The position numbers and the translations under genes were made by a program. Shown piece by piece: positions 9,442 through 20,300 of a DNA stretch of 64,000 nt (within the stretch, counting starts at the first letter, position 1; every line of letters starts with the position of its first letter). This stretch comes from Doryteuthis pealeii. Lineage: Eukaryota > Mollusca > Cephalopoda > Myopsida > Loliginidae. Below the pieces are notes generated by a model. That model worked only from the letters and a program-made list of their open reading frames with translations, made no database searches and had not been told where the DNA came from. Where the stretch lies: contig CM042163.1 in assembly GCA_023376005.1 (NCBI GenBank), positions 6,056,367 to 6,120,366 of the forward strand, in the 5' to 3' direction.

Positions 9442-11535
9442 TCACTCACTGTCCAATACGGTCCGGAAGTCGTTCGAGGTAAGCTCGCCGACAGCATGAC
9501 CCAGATTGCCTTTGCCGAGTTCAACGGATACTCGGTTTGTCCGGGTAATGCCTCCGACGTGCAGGGGATACAGTAACTTTAAAGCCCTGTATAGGGAGGG
9601 ATGAACAAAAATCGGGACTCTTCCCTGACAAAAGGCCTTGAGTTTATCGAGGGAAGGGTGCTCCCTATCCGCCATCCGAATATCCAGGAAAACCACCTCG
9701 GCCGCTCTCACCATTGCCCACACGTCTGTGGCACGGCCATTCGCCTCCCGGATAAAGGTGGCCACTAAGGGAGCACCCTTAAAATTGTCCGGTCTATCAA
9801 TTAGTTTTCCGTCCACCGGCGAAGCGCCTTCCTCTGGACATGCGTGAATTCTTTTGGGGGTGATGCATGCCAGACCTCGCAGCAGTTCTCCTTCCAGGAA
9901 TAACAGGTTCTTTGTCCTCCTCCTTCTGGAGATAGTGGAGAGTCTTCGCTCCCTGGAGCCGTTCTTTGTTTGGGTAGAGGGAGAGGAGGATTTAATCTCC
10001 TCACCTTCATTTGGAGGATCTTTTTTCCCTTCAGGAGTAGGTGGTGTCTGCATAACAGGGTCTGGAGACTGGGCAGATTTTTGTGGGTTTTGTAGTGAAT
10101 GTCGCGCTCTTGGCGCTTGTTTTTGTAGGGGAAACGGGCTGGGACTCCTATTTGTTTTTTTTTTTTTCAAATCGGTGTCTTTGGACCCGATTTTCCTTTT
10201 CAAGGAGGGGGTCAGCGTCCTCCTTGTTTTTGTTCCTCCTGGAATCTTGACAGTCAGAAGTGGTCGTGATAGGGGTGTGAGAAATGCTCTTTCCCTTCTT
10301 CCCTATCACGAACCACCCAATCCTGCCGCCAGTGCTGCTGGTTTCTCCACTGCTGCTGCTCCTACCGCTGCTGGTGGCCTCTCCGTTGTTCCTGTGGCCG
10401 CTCGAGCAAATGTTTTGGGTGCATCTGCCTTCTTCTTTTCTGGGTAGTTTCTGGCCTGGTGTCCCGGCTTCTTGCACTCCCAGCAGTGAGGCTTTCTACC
10501 TTCGACCACAACCGTCATTTTTTGCGACCCGTACCCGAGGTCGTCTGGAATCGCTTCGAATCCCTTCCTTGACAGTTTCATCATGTACACATGATCAGGG
10601 AACTGGATTCCTGCTTTTCCATACACAGGATTTGATGATTCCCGTTCCCCGTATGTGCACAGGGACTCTGCCACGTGTTTTGATGACAGTTGGAGGGATA
10701 CCAAAGACGGTAACTTTTGTCCGGCGACACCCAAGGTACTCCGGCCCAATCCCTTTTTATCATATGGGTGCTAGAAGGCGGTGGCTGCGGGTCTACATGT
10801 CCTGGGAATGACGTTAAACTCTATTTGATGGTGAGGTTCCAGTTCTGGAGGTTTGGTGATTGTGGAGTACCCCTTCATCACCATTGCTCCCTGGTCCACT
10901 CTGACCTGGAGTGGTAGTACCTGTTAGGGTCCCATCTATGGATTAAATAGAAAAATGTATTTATAGAAAAATTGTATTATCCATTAAGAATTGATTTATT
11001 TCAAAACTTTGTCGGAATTAAATGACCCACTGAGGTTGATATGCCGTAAAACAAACCAAGGTACTCCGGCTGTAGCCGAAGGTTCTTGTAGACTACATCC
11101 TTGGATGCTCGCCTCACTGCATCTTCTTCTGTGGGCAACAGCACCTCCCACGTAGCAAAATTCCTCTGGTAGATGTACTTCGCAGAGATGTTGGTTGCGA
11201 TCAGTACATCTACCAGCTCCTCCCTCCTTATGCCCATCAATTTTCTGGTTGACGAATTGGTGGTTACATATGAGAGGATGCGGCCATTGAGTTTTTCATA
11301 GGCCTCCGGGATTGTCTTGGTCGAGGACATCCAGATGGACAGGGTTGGCCCCTTCACGGCCAGACGTACCCTGCCTGGCCTCAGTCGCTCCTGGACTAGC
11401 CAACGCCTCTCCCCGACACTCCTTGGTTCCATCCTTGGATGGATGGATGGTGTCTGGCTCCTGCCCGTCTACTTCGATGTGCTCAATGAAGGTGAGCACA
11501 TCGGACCCCTCAGACCCGCAGTCTGACGTGTCCAT
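9442..11535 (-). pseudogene. LINE ORF1 (MDTSDCGSEG type) interrupted by a retroposon
   Basis: The N-terminus starts at 11,535 and, after about 70 residues, jumps near 11,300 to the RNA-binding block (YEKLNGRILSYVTTNSSTRK, IGIRREELVDVLIATNISAK-like, PEYLG). A plus-strand retroposon (10,745-11,055) splits it. The rest of the RRM-like block and the knuckle follow; the knuckle reads CWECKKPGHQARNYP, so the last zinc ligand Cys is Tyr. The C-terminal half (10,203-9,442) is one open frame of 253 codons with the conserved end VELGKGNLGHAVGELTSNDF and VLDSE-stop. Confidence 0.85.
10745..11055 (+). mobile_element. Short retroposon (SINE-like) with 14-bp TSD
   Basis: The insertion in ORF1 is flanked by the direct repeat CCAAGGTACTCCGG at 10,731-10,744 and 11,056-11,069, which is single in uninterrupted copies. 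It is 311 bp and ends on the plus strand in an A-rich tail (GCCGTAAAACAAA). The TSD length and A-rich 3' end fit LINE-driven retroposition. I see no clear tRNA A box; GAGGTTCCAGTTCTGG only loosely resembles a B box. It may be a SINE or a retrocopy of an unknown transcript. A related, 5'-truncated copy lies at 14,089. Confidence 0.75.
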
Positions 11536-11544
11536 CCCCCTAAA

Positions 11545-11785
11545 CAGGGGCCTAGGGTTACCTCCCCTTCCTTTGTAGCAAAGAAAGTGTACCTCCCTGA
11601 GCAGGGCCCAACAATTTTACCTCTCCTACGTTCGAAGGGTACCTCCCTAAACAGGGACCAAGTGGTTACCTCCCCCTCGTATGAAGGGTACCTCCCTAAA
11701 CAGGGACCTAGCTGCCTTGCTGGACCAAGCTGGTCGAGTAGAGGGCCCTTCTACTCCTTTTGACAAGAAAAACATTTTTTCCAGA
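11545..11785 (-). repeat. LINE 5' UTR with four double-hairpin units
   Basis: The units run to about 11,712, with stems CCTACGTTCGAAGG, CCCTCGTATGAAGGG and TCCCTAAACAGGGA. The leader hairpin above reads GACCAAGCTGGTC. The region leads into a partial U2 head at about 11,783-11,808. Confidence 0.75.
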
Positions 11786-11808
11786 ACGGAAACTACACTT
11801 TGATCTTT
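11783..11808 (-). ncRNA. Partial U2 head fused to ORF2 sequence
   Basis: Minus strand: AAGATCAAAGTGTAGTTTCC then GTTCTGG. It matches U2 from about nt 20 onward (AAGATCAAGTGTAGTATC). U2 nt 1-19 are missing; in their place is ORF2 coding sequence (CTGTTGACTGGGGCA). The shared bases AAGATCAA, native to both partners, mark the joint. Confidence 0.7.
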
Positions 11809-12470
11809 GCCCCAGTCAACAGCTCGTAACTTGTAAGTGCCTCTTTCACCACAACTATGTCCTCGACCCTGGACACGAACACGGTGACGTCATCAGCGTA
11901 CGTGGATACCTTGGTGCTAACGGGGCCAGGGACAGCGATATCACACAGGACCGGATTTGCCGATTCGTCTCTAGGCCAACGGAGCAGGGGCTCCAGAGCG
12001 AGGATATAGAGAAGAGGAGACAACGGGCAACCCTGTCGGACCGAACGTTCGATCAAGAAGACTGACGAGCGCTTCCCATTCACCTGTACCACTGCCGTAG
12101 GGGATCGATACAGGATGCTAATCCATCTGCAGAATTCCGGTTTGAATCCGGCAGTCTCCAAAACAGTGGCCAAGAACTGATGGTCTACCCTGTCAAATGC
12201 CTTGGACTGATCCAAATTGATCAGCGCTGCATTTTCGTCGTCTTTTAACCCCTCTAGGATCATGCGAATCAAATGCAAGTTGTCTTGGATCGTTCTTCCC
12301 TTCACAGCGTAGTTCTGCTCTGGTCCGATCAGATCCTCAATGACAAGCTGCAAACGATTGGCAAGGACCCGGGCCAAAATCTTTAACTCTGTGTTTAGCA
12401 GAGTTATGGGCCTGTAGTCGTCTAAATCCTCCCAAACACTCCTGCCACCTTTCTTCAGCAATGTGATCGC
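11793..12470 (-). pseudogene. LINE ORF2 reverse transcriptase fragment
   Basis: A 222-codon open frame covers the core of the RT: LLKKGGRSVWEDLDDYRPIT, LLNTELKILARVLANRL, YAVKGRTIQDNLHLIRMI, LINLDQSKAFDRVDHQFL (motif A), SVRQGCPLSPLLYILALEPL (motif B) and TYADDVTVFVSR (motif C). Everything before the first motif is lost, since the upper end joins an ORF1 linker near 12,470. Everything after LLTGAKI is lost too, replaced by U2/5' leader. The endonuclease and C-terminal region are absent, so it cannot mobilise alone. Confidence 0.9.
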
Positions 12471-13666
12471 GAGGAGGTGGATTCCCTGTCATCCCCTCCT
12501 CTTCTCTCTGTTGGTCGCGTTGTTGTTCTGGCAGGAGAGTCAGAAGTGGCCGCGACAGTGGCATGGGAGGTTCTTCCTCCCTTCCCCACTGCCACTGACC
12601 ACCCCTCCCCTGCCGTTGTATGCTTTATTTTTTTGGGTGTTCCGACAGGAGAGTCAGAAGTGGGCGCAATAGCGGCATTGGAGGTTCTTCCTCCCTTCCC
12701 CACTACCACGGACCACCCCTCCCCTGCTGTTGTTGCGCCTTCCTTGGTTGTTGTGGCAGGTGCGGGTTCCTCTGCTGCTTTAGCTGGCGCAGTCTTGGCA
12801 GCTGTGGCCCTTTCGGGGCAGTTCCTGGCGATGTGCCCCTCCTCTCCGCAAGCCCGGCAGTGAGGCTTGCGTCCCTCAACCACAACAGTTATTTGGTGGT
12901 CCGAGAATTTGAGGGTATCTGGGACTGCCGAAAATCCCGCCTTTTTCATTTTCATTCTGAGCACGTAGTCGGGGAGTTGGATCCCTGATTTTCCGTACAG
13001 GGGGTCCATGGACTGTACTTCCCCGAACGCGCTCAAAAATGCTGCCACATGTCTTGGTGACAGTGTAAGCGGAACCCCAAGGACTCTCACCCTGGTCTGT
13101 CGGGATCCCAGATACTCTGGTTGCAGCTTAATGTAGCGGAACACAATGTCTTTTGTGGCCCTCCTCACTGCCTCTTCTTCCGATGACAGCAGCACGTCCC
13201 AGGTGGCGAAGGACCGCTGGTAAATTCCTTTCGCCGGAATCTTTGAAGCAATCAGTGCTTCTATTAGTTCCTCTCTCCGGATGCCTATCAACTTTTTGGT
13301 TGAGGCGTTGGTGGATACCAGAGAGAGGATCCTGGGTTTGAGTTGGCTGCAGAACTCCGGGACCGGGAGCAATTCATTTTCACGAATGAAGTTCTTGAAT
13401 TCCTTCTCCTGGGCGATGCTGTGGCTTTCCGGATCCTGCCGCTTTGTTGCCTGCCTCCATGCTGCTGTTGTCGTCGTTGGTGTTGCGGTGGGTGTTTGTG
13501 GGCACTCCTTTTTTGGGTTCTCTTTTGATGGTGGAGGGCCCGAAAAGATGGGAGGCCAATCCTCTCCATCCAGTGCAACAGGGAAGCTTATTGGTTTCCC
13601 CTTTTTCTGGTGCTTGGATGGCCTAGGTTCTGCCCGAACCTTTGAGGGTCCCGGCTCTGCCTGGAC
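12460..13666 (-). pseudogene. LINE ORF1 (GEDWPPIF type), fused to RT
   Basis: The main frame (13,372-12,455) runs from LLPVPEFCSQLKPRILSLVS through IPAKGIYQRSFATWDVLL, PEYLGSRQTRVRVLGVPLTL and the RRM-like end to a good knuckle, CRACGEEGHIARNCP. The linker motif is present twice in tandem (GEGWSVVVGKGGRTSNAAI...SDSP and GEGWSVAVGKGGRTSHATV...SDSPA). Above 13,372 another frame holds PISFPVALDGEDWPPIF. The ORF1 start is missing: the upper end joins ORF2 codon ~73 at 13,667. The lower end joins the RT fragment, deleting the ORF1 C-terminal domain and the ORF2 endonuclease. Confidence 0.85.
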
Positions 13667-13888
13667 TGGCGTTTTACTAGCAGCGACACACCCCTGCTAC
13701 TCGGGCCACCATATGCTGAATAAACCTCAAAGAGATTCTTCGGCACATAGTCGTCCAAGTCCGATTCGAAGTGTGTCTCCTGCACCGCGGCAACATCCAC
13801 ACCGAGGTTGTTGAATTCGGCAACCGCAAAATTAGCGCGAGTTGAGTCCTTCAACCCCCTCCCGTTCAAACTGGCTAGAATAAGTCAT
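13667..13888 (-). pseudogene. LINE ORF2 5' fragment (73 codons)
   Basis: It encodes LNGRGLKDSTRANFAVAEFN, VAAVQETHFESDLDDYVPKN and FEVYSAYGGPSSRGVSLLVK, then breaks and continues into ORF1. The QETH glutamate of AP-type endonucleases is present. The ATG at 13,888 is in the 2-nt-shorter context (ATGACTTATTC), out of frame with the rest. Confidence 0.85.
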
Positions 13889-13898
13889 CTTACCTTGT

Positions 13899-16397
13899 TC
13901 ACTCAGTGTCCACTACGGACCGGAAGTCGTTGGACGTCAACTCGCCGATGGCATGACCCAGGCTGCCTTGTCCAAGCTCCAATGACACTCGGTTGGTCCG
14001 GGTGATGCCTCCGACGTGTAGGGGATACAATAGTTTTAAGGCCCTGTACAACGAAGGATGTACATTAATTGGGACCCTTCCCTGGCAATGACGTTAAACT
14101 CTATCTGATGGTGAGGTTCCAGTTTTGGAGGTTTGGGGAATGTGGAGCACCCCATTCATCACCATTGCTCCCTGGTCCACTCTGACCTGGAGTGGTAGTA
14201 CCTGTTAGGGTCCCATCTATGGGTTAAATAGAAAAATGTATTTATAAAAAATTGTATTATCCATTAAGAATTGATTTATTTCAAAACTTTATTGGCATTA
14301 AATGACCCACTGAGGTTGATATGCCGTAAAACAAAACAAACCAAACTTACAGAAACCAAACCTTCCCTGGCAAGCTGCCTTCATTTTTTCAAGAGTAGGG
14401 TGCTCCCTCTCCGCCATCCTTATATCCGGGAAGGCCACCTCGGCCGCTCTCACCATTGACCACACCCCCGTGGCGCGGCCCTTCGCCTCTCGGATAAAGG
14501 TGGTCACCATGGGAGCACCCTTAAAGTTCATTGGTCTATCCACTCGCTTCCCTTGTACTTTCTCCAGTTCCTCCAGGGGACGAAGAGATCTTCTCTGGAC
14601 ATGCGTCAGATCTTTCTGTGGCGACGCATGCCAGACTTCACAACAACTTTCGCCTTCTAGAAACAGAAGGTTTTTACTCCTTCTCCTTCTAGAGAGGGTA
14701 GAGAGTCTGTGCCCCCTGGAGGCATTCTTTTTGTTTGAAGAAGGGGTGGGCGACTGAGCGCCAAAAACAAAAACTTCTGCAGATTGCTCTGCTGTTTGAG
14801 CTGCTTGTTCTGCAGGAGTGGGGGGAGATACAGGAGATGCAGGTATGGGAGGAGAGGTGGGTGTATGCTTTTCAGGGTCTGGAGATTGGGCTTTAGGGGT
14901 TGGGCAGATTTTTGTGGGGTTTGTGGTGTCTGTGCTATTTTTTAAAATTTTTTCCTGTGGGGAGATGGGCTGGGACTCCTCGATTTTCTTTTTCTTTTTT
15001 CCTGCAGTCTCCCATCCCACTCTTCTCTTTAGGGAGGAAGAAGTGTCCATTTTGTCTGTGCTCCTTCCGATGTTAAACACGGGTCCCGGGATTTTTTGGT
15101 TTGATCCTCCAGGAATCCTGGCAGGAGAGTCAGAAGTGGCCGTGATAGGGTTAGTGGAAGTACTTCTTCCCTTTTTCTTTTCTATCACGGACCACCCCCC
15201 TCCTGCCGTTGTTGTTGCTTCCGCCACTGCTGCTTTTGCTGCTGTCTCAGTTGTTGTTCCTTTCTTGGCCACAGCTGCGAAGGTGCTGGTCCTTGCTGGG
15301 ATGCTCTTGGCTGGGATGATCCTTTCCGGGCAGTTCCTGGCCAGGTGGCCCGGCTTCTTGCAGACCCAGCAGTGAGGCTTCCGTCCCTCGACTACGATCG
15401 AAATCTTCAGATCTTCAAAATCTATTTCGTCTGGGATTGCCTCAAATCCCTCCCGCTTTAATTTCATTTCGAACACGTAGTTGGCGAACTGGATCCCCGC
15501 TTTTCCATATCGAGGATTTGTTGTCTCCAGCTCGCCGTACGTGCTCAGGAATGTCGCCACATGTTTTGGTGATAGTGTGGGAGGGATTCCGAACACGGTG
15601 ACTTTGGTTCGTCGGCATCCCAGATATTCCGGAGATTTTGATGGACGATGTCATCTGTTGCTCGCCTCACTGCGTCGTCTACTGTCGGCAGCAGCACGTC
15701 CCATGTCGCGAAGCTTCTCTGGTAGACTTACTTCGCCGGAGTTTTGTTAGCGATGAGTGCGTCTACCAGCTCCTCTTTTTTGATGCCAACCAACTTTTTG
15801 TTGACGCGTTGGTTGAAACAAAGGATAGTATCCGAGGTTTTATCTGGTCACAGAACTCCGGGACCGGGATAAGTTTGGTTCCTTGTACTGGAACTTATCC
15901 TCTTTGGTTACCGGAGTCTGGGTCATGGGTTTTGGTCTCCATGCTGCTGCCTTTTCGGGTGCTGCCGGGCCTTCCTTTTGTGTTGTTTTTGAAGGGCTCT
16001 CTTGTTGGTGAGTCACAGAGGAGGTGGGGCCATTCCTCACCAACGAGAATGGAAATGATGCAGGCCCCTCCTCGCCCTTCTTTTTAGATCCAGTTTCTGC
16101 CCGGACAGGGTGTGTCTGGATTCTTCTTGGTCTTAGTTTCAGGGGTGGGGCCGGCCGCTACTCGGTCTGGGTCTGCAACAGCTGCCACCTCTCTTGTTTC
16201 GTCTTTTCCCGACTTCTCGAGGCTGGCCCCTTCTGGGCCGGACGTAGCCTCCAAAATGCAGGAGTTGGTCTCTCCAGGACCAGGCGCTACATCGACGGGC
16301 ACCGTGGGGCGACTGCCTGTCACCCCAGGGGAAAGCCTGGCCTCGGTCGCTCCTGGACTAGCCAAAGCCTCTCCCCGACACTCCTTGGTTCCATCTT
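13899..16397 (-). pseudogene. LINE ORF1 with retroposon in the C-terminal domain
   Basis: A long frame (15,596-14,361) has the RRM-like block (FGIPPTLSPKHVATFLSTYG), knuckle CWVCKKPGHLARNCP, linker GGGWSVIEKKKGRSTSTNPI with SDSPARIPG, a Pro-rich stretch, LLFLEGESCCEVWHASPQKD and the first half of the C-terminal domain. A retroposon at 14,089-14,360 interrupts the domain, which resumes to the stop at 13,899. Above 15,596 the RNA-binding start and the N-terminus (GATEARLSPGVTGSRPT) continue in shifted frames. Near 16,397 the N-terminus is cut and joined directly to the short leader, so the start codon and the hairpin array are deleted. Confidence 0.85.
14089..14360 (+). mobile_element. Short retroposon, 5'-truncated, with 13-bp TSD
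   Basis: It is flanked by CCTTCCCTGGCAA at 14,076-14,088 and 14,361-14,373; the sequence is single in intact ORF1. It is 272 bp, closely similar to the 3' part of the insertion at 10,745 and lacking its first ~65 bp. It ends in an A-rich tail (AAAACAAAACAAACC... AGAAACCAAA) on the plus strand. The different target site shows independent retroposition. Confidence 0.8.
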
Positions 16398-16470
16398 AGC
16401 TGCCTTTCTTTGACCAAGCTGGTCGAGTAGAGGCACCTTCTCTACTCTTTGACAAAACCAAGTTTTTCTC
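16398..16470 (-). other. LINE 5' leader without hairpin array
   Basis: It has the leader hairpins GACCAGCTTGGTC and GAGTAGAGAAGGTGCCTCTACTC between the U2 head and a truncated ORF1. The double-hairpin array and the ORF1 start are deleted. Confidence 0.7.
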
Positions 16471-16509
16471 CAGAACGGATACTACACTTTGATCTTGGCC
16501 GAGAAGCGA
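16471..16509 (-). ncRNA. U2 snRNA 5'-end-derived head (8-nt-deleted type)
   Basis: Minus strand: TCGCTTCTCGGCCAAGATC then AAAGTGTAGTATCCGTTC. GTAGTA, the branch-point recognition sequence of U2, is intact here. It shares the loss of TTTTGGCT with 7,118 and 51,380. It is directly preceded by a complete 3' UTR, the clearest tail-to-head junction in the window. Confidence 0.85.
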
Positions 16510-17341
16510 GTTATTTGGCGGTGCCGACTGCATCTCTGCATCCGACCCCACGAAATAACAGCGCCTCACGACACTATTTATTTTCGTGAAGTTGGTACAG
16601 AGATACAATCGTACACGCCTGGGCACAATGCCCGAAGTTTTATTTTGGGGGGAAAGGGGTACAAAGTTGGTCTTGCCGGACATCTTGTAGATCTATCTTA
16701 GCTAGTCTTCATTCGCTACCGATTCATGCCAATAAATACAGTCGTCCATCGCCTTTCGCTGCTGCTTCCACCAAAATTCCTCTGGCACTCTGTGAATGAA
16801 ACCTACTTAAACCCACATGGTATAAAAACAAAAAAGAATTATTTACAACAAAATAAACAAAAAACATGAGTGATTTCAGGTGGGAGTGGAAGGGGCAAAA
16901 AATACAAAAATTCCCCAACAGAAAACCAGAAACAAAACAAAACTGGGCCGTTTTGGTTACCCCCTTTCCCTCATCTGTAGTACTGGGACCGCCGACTGTC
17001 TTCCGGAGGGCAGAAAGCAAGCCGATCAGTTCCCCTAAGAAGGGAGTGGGTGTCCTTAATGTGGTCTGGATAAGAAATTTGGGAGATAATGATGATATCG
17101 GGTTATTGGGATGGATCTTAAAATTTGTTGACTTTCCAGGAACAAAATACTATGTTTCTGGGAGGTGATAAGAAAAATGCTTGGGAGCGGGAGTCCTGGA
17201 TATGTCCTAAGAGAAAAAACTGGGACATGTAAACATACATACACCTAACTAAGTAGCCTAATAGATGTATAAAGCCGGGCTTAGAGCTTTGCTAGTCATA
17301 GAATTCCCTAGTTGGTCTAAGGAATGGGGTATCGATGCCGC
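16510..17341 (-). other. LINE 3' UTR, complete
   Basis: 832 bp follow the ORF2 stop at 17,342 and end at the U2 head. No protein is supported. Conserved parts against other copies: GACAGTCGGCGGTCCCAGTA near 16,980-17,000; AGTAGGTTTCATTCACAGAG; GACTGTATTTATTGGCATGA; GGGCATTGTGCCC; and AAAATAAATAGTGTCGTGAG 60 bp from the head. A T-rich stretch near 16,820-16,870 corresponds to the A-tract position in the other subtype. Confidence 0.8.
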
Positions 17342-20300
17342 TTACGGGCCGTAGTGACCATGAGAGCTGGGGAAAGTTGACTCTAGTCCTGCCCCCACTC
17401 TCGCACACAGGCTTGCTGCATTCACCCACCTTTTGCAGAATGTCATGAAAGGCATCTTCTTTTTGTCGCATCTAATCTTTATCCTAAGCTGATGCTTAAA
17501 ATAAGAGATCAAATCCCGACAGGAAAAAAGCTTCTTCTCATGCAATCCCCTCAGTCGTGTGACCCAAATCACCATTCGAGCCACGGCTAGCTCGGCGAAA
17601 AACACCTTTCGTTTTTCACCCGAAAACGGAGGACCGACATTGTCAACGACGTAACCGACGTCGAGTGGAACCAGCTGATCGGGTGCGATGCGAGCAGTGA
17701 CCTCGCTTACGTAGCTCCAAAGCGGACGGACCTTTGGGCAGTGAAAGAAGGCGTGCTCAGCCGTTTCTTCTTCCCCACTACCGCATCGGTCGCAAAAGGG
17801 CATTGCTGCCATGTTCGCTTTGTAGAGTACGCTCGCGAGGGGCAACGCATTTCGGGCAAGTCGCCAGGTTAAGGAAAACTCAGAGTTGTTGAGGAACGCG
17901 GAACCTGGCGCCCACTTCCATCGGGAGCGGACCTCCCCCAACGACAAGTCGAACCGTTCTACAAGCGGATCCGTACCGGTGCCCTCCACTATCGCCCTAT
18001 ACAGTGCCCTTCGAGGCCATGAAATGTCACTGGACATAGGGAGCTTGCGGAGTGCGTCACGACATTCAGCGAAAAACTGCGTTTCTCCCTGGGACTTACG
18101 TAGGGCCTCGGCCCCAGGGGACTGTCGCAAGTCTGGGAATGTGGCCCAGATTGTCGGAAGCCACACAGCTAATCGTGCCCAAGATCGGTTCAGGAAAGAC
18201 AGTCTCTCGGCGGCTCGGTGAGCCGTCAAGCTTGGCATTCCTAAACCTCCATTACAAGGTCGCTGGGAACAAACCTCCCTACGGACCATTGGCCGGCCCT
18301 TCTTCCACAGAAGTGAGAATAGGGACCGTTCGAGCGCCAATAACCGAGCCCGAGGGAGTGGAAGTACAGACAGACGGTAAAGGATTAGGGGGAAGATGTA
18401 AGTGGCGCAAGCTTCTGCCCTGCCTTTTAAGGACAACCTCCTTCGAAGCCACACGCGGACCAGCGCTTCTACCTTTGCCTGTACTTCCGACCAATTTTTA
18501 TCTAACTGAAGGCCTGGCCTGAACCAGACCCCGAGGATCTTGATCGGACCATCCTTCCAGCTGAAGGGCCCTGGTAGAGGAACGCCACCTCTCCAGGCTC
18601 CCAACCGCAACCCTTCGCTCTTCTCGCAATTGATCTTTGCCCCAGTCAACAGCTCGTACCTTGTAAGCGCCTCTTTCACCGCAACTATGTCCTCGACCCT
18701 GGACACGAACACGGTGACGTCATCGGCGTACGCGGATACCTGGGCGCTAACGGGGCCGGGACAACGATTCCGCGCAGGACCGGATTTGCCACCTCATCCC
18801 TAAGCCTTCGGAGTAGGGGCTCCAGGGCGAGGACATAGAGAAGAGGAGACGAGGGGCAACCCTGTCGGACCGAACGTTCGATCGAGAAGACTGACGAGCG
18901 CTTCCCATTCACCTGTACCACTGCCGTAGGGGATCGATAGAGGATGCTAATCCATCTGCGGAATTCCGGTTTGAATCCGGCAGTCTCCAAAATAGTGGCT
19001 AGGAATCAGTGGTCTACCCTGTCAAATGCCTTGGACTGATCTAAATTGATCAGCGCGGCCTTATCGTCGTCTTTTAACCCCTCTAGGATCGTGCGGATCA
19101 AGTGCAGGTTGTCTTGGATCGTTCTTCCCTTCACAGCGTAGTTCTGCTCCGGTCCGATCAGATCCCCAACGACAAGCTGCAAGCGATTCGCTAGGACCCG
19201 GGCCAAAATCTTTAACTCTGTGTTTAGCAGAGTTATGGGCCTGTAATCGTCTAAACCCTCCCAAACATTCCTGCCGCCTTTCTTCAGCAATGTGATCACA
19301 CCCTTGGTTACGGCGTCGGGGATCCCTCCCCGCTCGAACCAATTGTTGAACACATCCGTCAGAATAGGGACAAAAATGTGCGACATCCTCAAGTACACTT
19401 CATAGGGCAAACCATCTAGTCCCGGCGCTTTGTTGAGGCCGACCTGCTTCAACGCGTCACGGACATCGCAATCCGTCACTCTCCCCTCACAGCTAGCCGC
19501 TTCCGCCTCCTCAAGGCGGGGGAAGTCGGCTAGATAGCTGTGGAATTCCTGCACCGGGAGGCTCGGCAACCGGGTAAAGCGTGCCTGAAAATGAGCTCGA
19601 AAGGCTTCACGAATCTCACGAGTCGACCGAAGGCTGTGCCCGTCCGGGGTATTGACACTACCGATGTATCGATCGGCGAACCTTCGCAACTCTTCCTGAC
19701 GCATCTCTGCGCCTAGTTTCACGGCTTCGTTGGACACTCTATTTAGCCTAGATCTAACTATAAATCCTTGATAACGCTCGCTATTCAAGCGCTCAAGGCC
19801 CCGTCTAGCTAGGTCTACGGCTAGGGGATCCCCCCCATCCACCGCCCGGGAAACACTTTCTCTAAGGGACTTCTCCTTCGCTGCCCTATCTGAGGCGAGC
19901 CGCTGGCAATACTTGATGGAGAAGTCCTTAATCCTACTCTTAAGGGTACCCCACCACTTATTCCCGATAACCGCCCCCACTAACGCCCGCTGAAGAAGTA
20001 ATTCCAGCCGCTCACGGAAGTCCCGTATCCCCAGTAAGGAGGTATTGAACTTCCAGTAGGCGGCCAGACTAGGCATATCACTTAACTGAAGAGTGACAGT
20101 AAGCAATTTATGGTCACTCTTCATATAATCGTGGAACACGGGGCACTTAACAAAGTCAGTGTCTGCTCTTCTAACTAACACCCTGTCCAGATAGGATCTA
20201 TCTGAGGCAGGGGACGAACTACGAGCCCATGTCCACATCTCCACTCTAGGGTGATCCAGGCGAAACCTGTCGACCAGATCGAAGTCGGCCATTAGGTCGA

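Larger units (their letters stand above)
6527..13666. repeat. Segmental duplication, copy 1 (partner 50,785-57,857)
   Basis: About 7.1 kb is present twice in the same order and orientation, 44.2 kb apart, including idiosyncratic junctions: the SPEHV-linker deletion, ORF2 stub/3' UTR joint, retroposon, U2/RT fusion and RT/ORF1 fusion. It ends at 13,666, where copy 1 joins an ORF2 fragment and copy 2 continues in ORF1. Confidence 0.88.

Noticed and set aside
10745..11055. tRNA gene or tRNA-derived SINE head
   Set aside because: GAGGTTCCAGTTCTGG weakly resembles a B box, but no A box at the right distance and no cloverleaf could be drawn.
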